IMG/VR virus record: IMGVR_UViG_3300028571_002036
Location: 1-64,000 of that record
DNA: 64,000 nucleotides
Direction: 5' to 3' (one strand)
From: a virus
The translations under genes and the position numbers were made by a program. Of this stretch, positions 27,800 through 34,791 are shown in pieces (position 1 is the stretch's first letter; each line of letters opens with the position of its first letter). The notes beneath the pieces were generated by a model that was given only the letters and a program-made list of their open reading frames with translations, ran no database searches and had not been told where the DNA came from.

Positions 27800-28412
27800 A
27801 CTCTTTGAGAACTTTTTGAATTAAGTCCCTTAATCCCTCATTTTTTTTCTTTGGTTTGTAAGAGGTCATAGTTGGTTTGTTACCTTTTCCAACTTTTGGG
27901 TCCTTTTTCTCAGCCGCTCTTTTTTGTGCACAAGCCGCTTTCTTCTCGGAATCAGACATCTTAGAAGCAACTCCCGCAGCTCTACATTTAGGGTATCCTT
28001 TAGATTCCCCTTCAGGTCGACCGCAAGGAGGATGTCCACCACCTTCTTTTTTTCTACAAATATTAACCCAAGGACCTGAAGGTTGTTTACTACCTTTAGG
28101 TTTTTTTTTAGTACCAAACCAAACCGCCAAATCCTCTTTTAAAATATCTTCTTTAAAAATTTTCTTTCTCATATTTTCAACTTTTTTAACATTTGATTTA
28201 GTTTGTTTTTCATCTTTGGCAATTTCTTGTTTTGTTTTTTTTATCTCACCATCATACGAATCAAAGGCGGTTCCATTATTGATATAACCCGAAACTTTCT
28301 CGGTGTAAGGTATTAGTTCTTTATCTTTCCAAATTCGTGGAGTAATATTCAATTTACCTTTAAAAACACCATCGCTCGATGATGTAGTACTCTCGTTGAT
28401 TTTTATTTTCAT
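27783..28412 (-). CDS. Lys-rich protein with Cys cluster and C-terminal LKE helix
   Basis: 209 residues, very basic. It has an N-terminal KIKINESTTSSSDG, a central K/E coiled coil (KQEIAKDEKQTKSNVKKVE), a Cys-rich patch with WVNICRKKEGGGHPPCGRPE, GYPKCRAAG and AACAQKRAA, and a C-terminal helix GLRDLIQKVLKES. The Cys patch resembles small basic proteins in other large phages, probably DNA-associated or internal head proteins. The stop overlaps the plus-strand membrane gene. Confidence 0.5.
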   Translation of the reverse strand: MKIKINESTTSSSDGVFKGKLNITPRIWKDKELIPYTEKVSGYINNGTAFDSYDGEIKKTKQEIAKDEKQTKSNVKKVENMRKKIFKEDILKEDLAVWFGTKKKPKGSKQPSGPWVNICRKKEGGGHPPCGRPEGESKGYPKCRAAGVASKMSDSEKKAACAQKRAAEKKDPKVGKGNKPTMTSYKPKKKNEGLRDLIQKVLKESILNR

Positions 28413-28444
28413 AATCCTATATTTTAATAAATATTTAAATTTTT

Positions 28445-28681
28445 ATGCAAGACTTAAATTCTTTACCTTTATTCGATAGAATTCAAATTCAAAATTCAGA
28501 AGATTTTGATAATTTAATAGACGCTCTGACAAAGGAACAGGGAGATTATATTATTAAAATTGCTCTTGAGAAGGCGTTCAATTCAGGTATCTATAGTTTA
28601 AGTGAAAGTGAAATACTTTCAAAATCTCTCAGATTAAAAAATAAAAATACTGAAACAATTTCAGAAAATGACACTGAATGA
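28445..28681 (+). CDS. Hypothetical small protein
   Basis: 78 residues, not recognised. MQDLNSLPLFDRIQIQNSEDFDN leads to two helices, the second Ser/Glu-rich (SLSESEILSKSLRLKNKN). The start is 33 bases from a divergent start, with an aataaatatttaa motif between. It overlaps the next gene by 14 bases. Confidence 0.5.
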   Translation: MQDLNSLPLFDRIQIQNSEDFDNLIDALTKEQGDYIIKIALEKAFNSGIYSLSESEILSKSLRLKNKNTETISENDTE

Positions 28682-28853
28682 GATAAGTAAAAGAATAATA
28701 GATGGGGAATACATTTTAACCGAAGTTGTCAGAAATGGACACAAACCTTTTTTTGGTGATGAATATGAAAAAATAAGAACTGAAGTTGGTGTATTAAGGT
28801 GTCTATATTTTGGTGAAGATTCACCATATTGTAATTCAAGATATAAAAAATAA
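28668..28853 (+). CDS. Hypothetical small protein
   Basis: 61 residues, not recognised. TLNEISKRIIDGEYILTEVVRN then FGDEYEKIRTEVGVLRCLYFGED with two Cys late. It is coupled to the preceding gene by overlap and is followed within three bases by a strong hairpin terminator, which supports its being the last gene of a short plus-strand unit. Confidence 0.5.
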   Translation: MTLNEISKRIIDGEYILTEVVRNGHKPFFGDEYEKIRTEVGVLRCLYFGEDSPYCNSRYKK

Positions 28854-28855
28854 AA

Positions 28856-28877
28856 AAAGGGGACCGAAGTCCCCTTT
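28856..28877. terminator. Bidirectional hairpin terminator
   Basis: AAAGGGGAC (28856-28864) pairs with GTCCCCTTT (28869-28877) around a CGAA loop, flanked by A-runs and T-runs. It serves the plus-strand pair on the left and the minus-strand capsid gene on the right. Confidence 0.85.
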
Positions 28878-28896
28878 CTTTTTGTAGTTTGAGATA

Positions 28897-30711
28897 TTAT
28901 CTCAATTCTCTCAAGTCGAACGTTCTAACACCATCAACAGTGATTCTACCATAGAACCTGTTATTTACAACCTTCTTAGCGTATCTGGTCATGATACCCT
29001 TGATAGGTGTAAAGTTGAATGGGTTGTACATTGTTGGAGTGAGTTGTAAAGGTACATATGGAGCGTAGATGTATCCAGTATCCAATAATGAAGTACCTTT
29101 GTGTCCTAACAACACCTGGTTTGCAGGGAAGTAAGGGTCACGGTAAACTTGGTATCTACCAGCCAATGTTCCAACTCTCTCAATACCCATGTTATATTGG
29201 TCTTGCTCAGGAGCTGCGTTTGATACGTGGAAGTACTCCAAGTCATCAAAGATTGCAGAAACCTCAGAAGATACAACAATCCAGTTTGCGCCTCCTCTAA
29301 GAGTTGACTTGTGGATTTGAGCTGAAATTTGGTTGATTGCAGTGATAAGAGTTTGGTTCCAGTCCTTTTGAGTGTAAGGAGTTGTACCAGCGTTAAATCT
29401 CTTCCATCCGTTGTAGTCCCAACGAAGGTTCCAAGAAGCAGCTTTTCTCAAGTCTCTTAAGATTTCGCGGTCGATTTCAGCAGCCACTTGCTCAGACAAC
29501 AAAGCTGTCAATTCAGCTTCAGCGTCGATGTTGTGGAACGCAGCTACGTCCTGAGCCATTTCAGGTGACCATTGAGCTCTAAGTTTTCTTTCAGTAACCG
29601 AAACAGTCACAGACTGAAGGTCAAAAGAAACTTCACCAATTTTATCTTCAAATTCAAGATTCTTGTAGATTCTGTAAGTTGCTAAGAACGCGTTGTTGTT
29701 AGCGGTTGAAGAGGAGAATGTTGAACCCGTGTACCCGTCGAGTGATGAATCACCACAAGAAATACAAACAGGAACTTGAAGGTCAACTTCGAGGTAGATT
29801 TTACCTTCAGCGTCACAAACATTGTAGTAAGTACCACCGTCAGTCAAACTATTTGGGAATGCTAAAGGTACATTCTCACCATACTCAACAATACCCTTAC
29901 CGTATCTTTGTGTTACAACTCTGAACAAGTAGTTGTTCGAAGTGTTTCCAGAAGTGTAAGCGTTTCCAGCAGCACCACGGATTTGAAGGTCAGTTAAGAA
30001 TTCTTCGGTATCCATCGGTTGACCGTTTGGTCCGATAAGTTGACCAGCACCTGCAGATGCAAATCCCGATAACATAATAAGAACTTTTCTGTAGTTGTCA
30101 GACGCATATGCAGAAACAACTAATTGGTCAGCTAGCCAAGCAACTGTTCTTGTTCCACCATCAACTCCTGATGTAACACCTGGAGTTAATGCCGAAAATG
30201 AACCTTTAGAGTAGTCGTAAAGACCTGGAGGGTCTAAAGCAGGTTCGTTACCTTCGTAGAATCTATCGTAAAGGTCTTTTTGTGTGTTATAGTCATAACC
30301 ACTGTTTGGGGTTTGACCAGCAGCTGCATTAGGTGCTCCAAAAGGTGCAAAGTGCTCAGTTGTTCCTGGTTGATATGACTGAATGTTTGGTACGAAGTAG
30401 AACAACTTACCGATAGGAAGGTTCATTGCTTGTACAGAAACGATGTCGTTAGCCAAAAGCTTAGAGAATACTCTCCTTACAATTGGGAATACAACAGTTT
30501 CGAATGAACCGGTATCAGCAGTCGAAGCCGCTTCGTTAATCAAATATGACGCTTGGTTTTCATACAACTGTGCGATATTTTCTTTTAGGTGTCCGTTAAG
30601 CCCGTCAAGGAAACCTAACTTGTCCCATTTGTTAATTGTATCTTCTTTGATAACTTTAAGGTGCTTAAGACCGATGTTACCAACAAGACCACTTTCTAAT
30701 AATGCTCCCAT
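28897..30711 (-). CDS. Major capsid protein (T4 gp23-like)
   Basis: 604 residues, in the T4 gp23 size range. LGFLDGLNGHLKENIAQLYENQASYL matches the gp23 N-terminal arm by pattern, and FPIVRRVFSKLLANDIVSVQAM then LPIGKLFYFV is the conserved family core. A propeptide is likely: T4 gp23 loses 65 residues, and here LINE at 57-60 followed by AAST fits the L/I-x-E cleavage rule of gp21-type proteases. It is followed by a terminator and lies downstream of the core and protease genes, as in T4-like head modules. Confidence 0.93.
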   Translation of the reverse strand: MGALLESGLVGNIGLKHLKVIKEDTINKWDKLGFLDGLNGHLKENIAQLYENQASYLINEAASTADTGSFETVVFPIVRRVFSKLLANDIVSVQAMNLPIGKLFYFVPNIQSYQPGTTEHFAPFGAPNAAAGQTPNSGYDYNTQKDLYDRFYEGNEPALDPPGLYDYSKGSFSALTPGVTSGVDGGTRTVAWLADQLVVSAYASDNYRKVLIMLSGFASAGAGQLIGPNGQPMDTEEFLTDLQIRGAAGNAYTSGNTSNNYLFRVVTQRYGKGIVEYGENVPLAFPNSLTDGGTYYNVCDAEGKIYLEVDLQVPVCISCGDSSLDGYTGSTFSSSTANNNAFLATYRIYKNLEFEDKIGEVSFDLQSVTVSVTERKLRAQWSPEMAQDVAAFHNIDAEAELTALLSEQVAAEIDREILRDLRKAASWNLRWDYNGWKRFNAGTTPYTQKDWNQTLITAINQISAQIHKSTLRGGANWIVVSSEVSAIFDDLEYFHVSNAAPEQDQYNMGIERVGTLAGRYQVYRDPYFPANQVLLGHKGTSLLDTGYIYAPYVPLQLTPTMYNPFNFTPIKGIMTRYAKKVVNNRFYGRITVDGVRTFDLRELR

Positions 30712-30741
30712 TTTAATTTTTGTTTTTAGGAATTTATATTT

Positions 30742-32265
30742 TTAGAGTTTATTCATCAAATCCTTAATTCTTAAGAATTGTGGATTCTCATATGTTTTAG
30801 ACTCAATCAAGGTTGTAGATGAACCAGAAGTTTTTGCTGTGTTCAACTGTCTTTCAACACTTTCAGAAATATTTTTCGTTTCAGTGTTGGAAAGTTCATC
30901 CTTGACAGTTTTGTAGAGTTGTTTTGATTCTTTAAGTGATTCTACAGAATCAAATCTTCTCAGAATATTTATTTTTTCTTTTTTGGTAGTGGAATGCTCA
31001 GTAAACAATCTTGTAGCATATGCCAAGTTCGAGTTAAAAACAGCAACTTCGTTGAGTTTTTCTCTAAAGACATTAAGAGCCTTTCTGTACTCTTCATTCT
31101 TTTCTCTTAACAAATTTAATTCTACTTCAACAGCTTCTACTTTTACACCTTTATCACCATAAACATAATTTCTGTTATTTGTGATACCTTTTCTTAACCC
31201 TCTACCTTCTTTTGACCCCATACCATAAGTTCTAGCAGCCTCTTTTGTTTCCTCCTTGGTTTCATAGTCTTTCTTGCCAGGATTAGTTTCAGATTTGTCA
31301 CCTTTGTTACCACCGAACTTTCCTTCGTAGTCTTTGTAGTGTCCATCTTTACCTTCACCAGCTTTCTTTTCAACACCGTCTACTTTCTTACGTCTGTATT
31401 CGCGTTTCTTAGAATCTTCTTCCATTTCACCCTCTTTAAATTCAAATTTTGCTTTACCAGTACCCATAGTTTTAGGTCCAGCCTTTTTGTGGTCATCAAA
31501 TCCTTTTTTTGGTAAAGTACTGTCGTACTTAAATTTAGGATGACCCATACCTACGCCTTTTGGTTTTACAGTCATTTTAGCTTCTTCAAGGTTATATTCC
31601 TCATGTGAGGATTCTCCCATCTCTTCCATAGATTCTTCATCCATGTACTCAGAAAGGTCTAATTCTTCCTCATCCATTTCTATCTCATACATGATTTCGT
31701 CTTCTTCCATAGTTTCAGACGACGAATAAAGAGCATCTAAAACAGCATCTAAGTCGGGGTCTTCTTCAACATCAAGTTCATTGAATTCCATTTCTTGTTC
31801 TTCCATTTCCATCTCTTCCATCATATCCTCTTCCTCATCCATTTCAGACTCGTCAAGTTTTACAATGTATTCAACATCTTCATTATCGTCGGTAATGTGA
31901 ACCATACCTTCGTCTTTTACAACTACAATTCCATCTTCAGGTCCCATAGCTTTAAAAGCCTTAATAACTTCATCATCAGACATATCTGTCATATCGATAG
32001 TTTCTTCATCCGAATCAAAATCCATATTGAATTCATTATCAGAATCTTCCATATTATCAACATCGCTATCCATGTCAAAATCCATGTCTAGCTCAGTATC
32101 AACTTCAACCTCATCTTCTTGTTCGGAAAGAGATTCCTTTACTAACTGACTGATTTCTTCCTTCATTGTAGAAGCAAGTATTCCTTTTGCGTTTTCGGCA
32201 ATGACTTCTTCAACATTTCTCATTTGAATAAGTGCCTCTTCAACTAAATTTTTAGTTTTTTGCAT
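30742..32265 (-). CDS. Prohead core scaffold protein (T4 gp22-like)
   Basis: 507 residues. After a helical N-terminus (KNLVEEALIQMRNVEEVIAENA), residues about 55-230 are extremely Asp/Glu-rich with DMDFDMDSD-like runs. A Lys/Gly-rich zone with KGVGMGHPKFKYD and MGTGKAKFEFKEGE motifs follows, then a coiled-coil C-terminus. Acidic, coiled and placed between protease and capsid genes, it fits the scaffolding core that is degraded during maturation. It is longer than T4 gp22. Confidence 0.75.
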   Translation of the reverse strand: MQKTKNLVEEALIQMRNVEEVIAENAKGILASTMKEEISQLVKESLSEQEDEVEVDTELDMDFDMDSDVDNMEDSDNEFNMDFDSDEETIDMTDMSDDEVIKAFKAMGPEDGIVVVKDEGMVHITDDNEDVEYIVKLDESEMDEEEDMMEEMEMEEQEMEFNELDVEEDPDLDAVLDALYSSSETMEEDEIMYEIEMDEEELDLSEYMDEESMEEMGESSHEEYNLEEAKMTVKPKGVGMGHPKFKYDSTLPKKGFDDHKKAGPKTMGTGKAKFEFKEGEMEEDSKKREYRRKKVDGVEKKAGEGKDGHYKDYEGKFGGNKGDKSETNPGKKDYETKEETKEAARTYGMGSKEGRGLRKGITNNRNYVYGDKGVKVEAVEVELNLLREKNEEYRKALNVFREKLNEVAVFNSNLAYATRLFTEHSTTKKEKINILRRFDSVESLKESKQLYKTVKDELSNTETKNISESVERQLNTAKTSGSSTTLIESKTYENPQFLRIKDLMNKL

Positions 32266-32286
32266 AAAAATTGTTTTTAATTTACC

Positions 32287-32295
32287 TTATAAATA
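32287..32295 (-). promoter_or_regulatory. TATTTATAA element before core gene
   Basis: Read on the minus strand, TATTTATAA lies 21 bases upstream of the scaffold start at 32265, downstream of the terminator at 32361. It is well placed as a start point for core and capsid transcription. Confidence 0.5.
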
Positions 32296-32360
32296 GTTCT
32301 GTAAATAAAAAAATCCGTTTATAAACCCCCTTCTTTACGAAAAAGATTTAAAACGGACAA

Positions 32361-32386
32361 AAAAAAGGTGGAAAACCACCTTTTAA
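32361..32386 (-). terminator. Hairpin terminator
   Basis: AAGGTGG and CCACCTT around an AAAA/TTTT loop. On the minus strand it is followed by a run of eight T, directly after the stop of the DUF4494-like gene. Confidence 0.8.
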
Positions 32387-32387
32387 G

Positions 32388-32597
32388 TTATTCGATTACT
32401 TCGTCAATTTTGCTTTCCACAACTGAAACGATACGCCATTCGTGTTGGAACCCCGTATATTTCTTTGTTACTTTAGCTTCGACATCGGTAACTGAGAAAC
32501 CATTAACAAGTTTCTCTTCTCTGATTTTTTTAAATCGTCCTGAATTTTCATCAGGTAAATCATAAACCACTTTAGCTACAAAAAATTTCTCATCCAT
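32388..32597 (-). CDS. DUF4494-like small protein
   Basis: 69 residues. EKFFVAKVVYDLPDENSGRFKKIREEKLVNGFSVTDVEAKVTK shows the DUF4494 layout (shown as a descriptive stretch of residues 3-45): a strand, a turn with K-K-x-x-E, then a V-x-G-F-S-x-T-D-x-E-A helix. DUF4494 is a small domain mostly known from Bacteroidota, which agrees with the host guess. It sits between the protease gene and a terminator. Confidence 0.6.
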   Translation of the reverse strand: MDEKFFVAKVVYDLPDENSGRFKKIREEKLVNGFSVTDVEAKVTKKYTGFQHEWRIVSVVESKIDEVIE

Positions 32598-32616
32598 AAT
32601 TATTAATTCATTTTAG

Positions 32617-33333
32617 TTAACGATTTAAATAATCGGTTAATTTTTTCATTAAATCAACTGACTTGTTCATTCCTGAGTCAGAAATTTTTTGATTTTTTTC
32701 TTCATCGAGGTTTTCCTCGTACATTGACCTCTCTTCGGGGGAGTTAAATAGGTAAGCACCAGGGGTTGACGGGGAAGAGACCAAGTCAAAGCAAATTAAC
32801 TCAAAATCGTCTTGAACTTCATTTTGTTCTCCTTTTTTTGCCAATGACCCTACACCACGAGATGAAACACCCATTGTCACACCTTGTCTAATGAGGTTTG
32901 CGGCGATATCTCCTTTAGTTGATACAATACCACTCTCGTGGAATCCAGGTGATGTTAGAAGTTTTAATTTACCCATAAGAATGTGACCATCCCACCATAT
33001 GTCTGTAATAAGGTGTGATACTCTATCCAAATCAATCAAAGATGATTCTGGGTGATTTAACTCAGAGGTTGATAAACCTTTTTTGATTGCGGTTTTGTAT
33101 CTATCGGATTCTCTTTTTAATATTCTTTCAGGGTATACTCTTCCATTTCTATTTGGGACACCATATTTTTGAAGAACAGCATAAAACTCAAATGGGTTTC
33201 TATAATCCATTTGTTTTTGTTCCTTCAAAAAAGATTCGTTAAGTGGGTCAGATGGTGAAATGTAACCTGCGTCCATTTCGATTAAAATCCCCTTACCTGT
33301 TTCTCTTGGCCCAAGAATGCGTAAATCTTTCAT
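32617..33333 (-). CDS. Prohead maturation protease (T4 gp21-like)
   Basis: 238 residues. YAVLQKYGVPNRNGRVYP, TSELNHPESSLID (catalytic His) and GVTMGVSSRGVG (catalytic Ser) are the conserved order of gp21-type serine proteases. WDGHILMGKLKLLTSPG is the linking strand. It would cleave core, capsid and internal proteins after L/I-x-Glu. It lies in the expected place directly upstream of the core and capsid genes. The acidic C-terminal tail may be removed by self-cleavage. Confidence 0.9.
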   Translation of the reverse strand: MKDLRILGPRETGKGILIEMDAGYISPSDPLNESFLKEQKQMDYRNPFEFYAVLQKYGVPNRNGRVYPERILKRESDRYKTAIKKGLSTSELNHPESSLIDLDRVSHLITDIWWDGHILMGKLKLLTSPGFHESGIVSTKGDIAANLIRQGVTMGVSSRGVGSLAKKGEQNEVQDDFELICFDLVSSPSTPGAYLFNSPEERSMYEENLDEEKNQKISDSGMNKSVDLMKKLTDYLNR

Positions 33334-33359
33334 TATATTGTTTTAAAATAAATATAATG

Positions 33360-33812
33360 TTAGTTCATAGTTTTTATTTTTATCTTTTCTTTACTCGAAG
33401 TAAATGTGAAGTAATCATTTTTAATAACACAATCTTTATAAATTTCTCTTATAATTTTTTTTATTGCATCTTTAAGAATTGAACCTTTGAAATCTATTTC
33501 TGTTTTTGTAAAAAGATTTATCTCAAGATTCATAAAAGATTTTTTACCTAATTGAATCCCACTAGTTCTAAGGTCTAAATCAACAATAAATTTTTCTGCG
33601 AAAAGTTCTCTATTAATACTCTCATAAACACTGTGTTTAACATTTCTTGAAAGACCACCCACTATACGGTCCCAATTTTCCATTTCGACTTTTGGGGCTA
33701 CCCATGTTTGCATGTTTATGTAAAGTGATTTTAGCTGTTTTGAATCTACTGTTCCGTATTGAGTTTTAATTGATTCATATTGGTTAATCTTAACCGTTTT
33801 TCCTTTTTTCAT
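33360..33812 (-). CDS. Hypothetical head-region protein
   Basis: 150 residues, not recognised. Basic start (KKGKTVKINQYESIKTQYG), then YINMQTWVAPKVEMENWDRIV, and a beta-rich second half with KFIVDLDLRTSGIQLGKKSFM and lysine-rich ending KEKIKIKT. It is in the head operon between the portal-side genes and the protease, and 78 bases of divergent spacer separate it from bS21. Confidence 0.55.
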   Translation of the reverse strand: MKKGKTVKINQYESIKTQYGTVDSKQLKSLYINMQTWVAPKVEMENWDRIVGGLSRNVKHSVYESINRELFAEKFIVDLDLRTSGIQLGKKSFMNLEINLFTKTEIDFKGSILKDAIKKIIREIYKDCVIKNDYFTFTSSKEKIKIKTMN

Positions 33813-33890
33813 TCATATTCAGATTGGAATCTGTTTATTTTTTTATAAATCATAACAAACTTTTACCCCAAATCCAAATATTTCTATTAT

Positions 33891-34076
33891 ATGTTAATAG
33901 TACAGGTAGACAAAAATATTGAAAAAGCACTCAAGATGCTTAAGTCTAAAGTAATTAAAACCAAACAGAATCAGAAACTAAATTCTTTAAAAGAATACCA
34001 AAAAAAATCTGTTAAAATAAGAGCCGAAAAAATCAAAGCTTCTTATGTTCAAAAGTTTAAGAATCAAGAAGAATAG
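33891..34076 (+). CDS. rpsU: Ribosomal protein bS21 homologue
   Basis: 61 residues, close in size to bacterial bS21. IVQVDKNIEKALKMLKSK, SLKEYQKKSVKIRAEKIKA and SYVQKF match the bS21 pattern (VxxxEnxEkALkrfKrk, R..fxKpSvkrReKkkaay). It differs from cellular forms by having Lys/Asn where the central Arg-rich segment (ELRRRQ) usually is. bS21 binds near the 3' end of 16S rRNA; in Bacteroidota it helps bury the anti-Shine-Dalgarno. It stands alone on the plus strand within the minus-strand head block, and its 3' end overlaps the next gene by 20 bases. Confidence 0.85.
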   Translation: MLIVQVDKNIEKALKMLKSKVIKTKQNQKLNSLKEYQKKSVKIRAEKIKASYVQKFKNQEE

Positions 34077-34764
34077 ACTCTTCTAATCTTTTTAACTTTA
34101 CATAATTAACTTGGTCAAATTTTTCAATCTCAATCCTTTCAATCGTTTCGTTAATTTTGGATTGAATATCCGATTCCTCTTGTTTGTTAAGTAATACTTT
34201 CAATTTGTTAATTGTTGATTCTTTAAGTGTTGTGTACTCGATTTCTAAATCTTCATTCTTTGATGCCAAAATATAGAATACCTCTTTTTTTGTTGCCTCG
34301 TCTAAACTCTCAATATATTTTCCAATAGTTTGATTGGCAATCAAAACCATTGATTTTAAAGGAATTTTAGGGGTTTCATTTAAACCTTTTGTGGTTAACA
34401 TAAGATTATCGATTAACATTTTCTTTGACGACAACCTTTCGTGAATATTCACATTTTCAAAATATACCAAATTATCAATATTTTGGTAAATATTTGGGGA
34501 TTTTTCCCCATTTTTTGGTAATGAAGTATTTTCTAATAAATGTCTAATTACATTTACAGACTCTTCTAAGAATTCTTTAGCATCGTTTTCAGATAAACCT
34601 TGTGGTAAATTAAGGTCATCATAAATGGAATAAACCTTTGAAAATGATTTATTTTTCAAAACATTATGTTTGAATTCTTTTAATGTTTGCTTGAAAGTAG
34701 AGGAATCTTTGTAAGACTCTACCAAGTTTTTTTCGATAATAGATTTGATTTGTCCGAAAGTCAT
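34057..34764 (-). CDS. Hypothetical head-region protein
   Basis: 235 residues, not recognised. It is helical and acidic, with FGQIKSIIEKNLVES at the start, NDAKEFLEESVNVIRHLLEN in the middle and TTLKESTINKLKVLLNKQEES late. No enzyme motif or membrane segment. It lies downstream of the portal gene in the head operon, so a core or connector-associated role is possible. Its stop overlaps the convergent bS21 gene. Confidence 0.5.
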   Translation of the reverse strand: MTFGQIKSIIEKNLVESYKDSSTFKQTLKEFKHNVLKNKSFSKVYSIYDDLNLPQGLSENDAKEFLEESVNVIRHLLENTSLPKNGEKSPNIYQNIDNLVYFENVNIHERLSSKKMLIDNLMLTTKGLNETPKIPLKSMVLIANQTIGKYIESLDEATKKEVFYILASKNEDLEIEYTTLKESTINKLKVLLNKQEESDIQSKINETIERIEIEKFDQVNYVKLKRLEESILLDS

Positions 34765-34791
34765 GAGGTCGTATTTATTCTCTAATAAATA

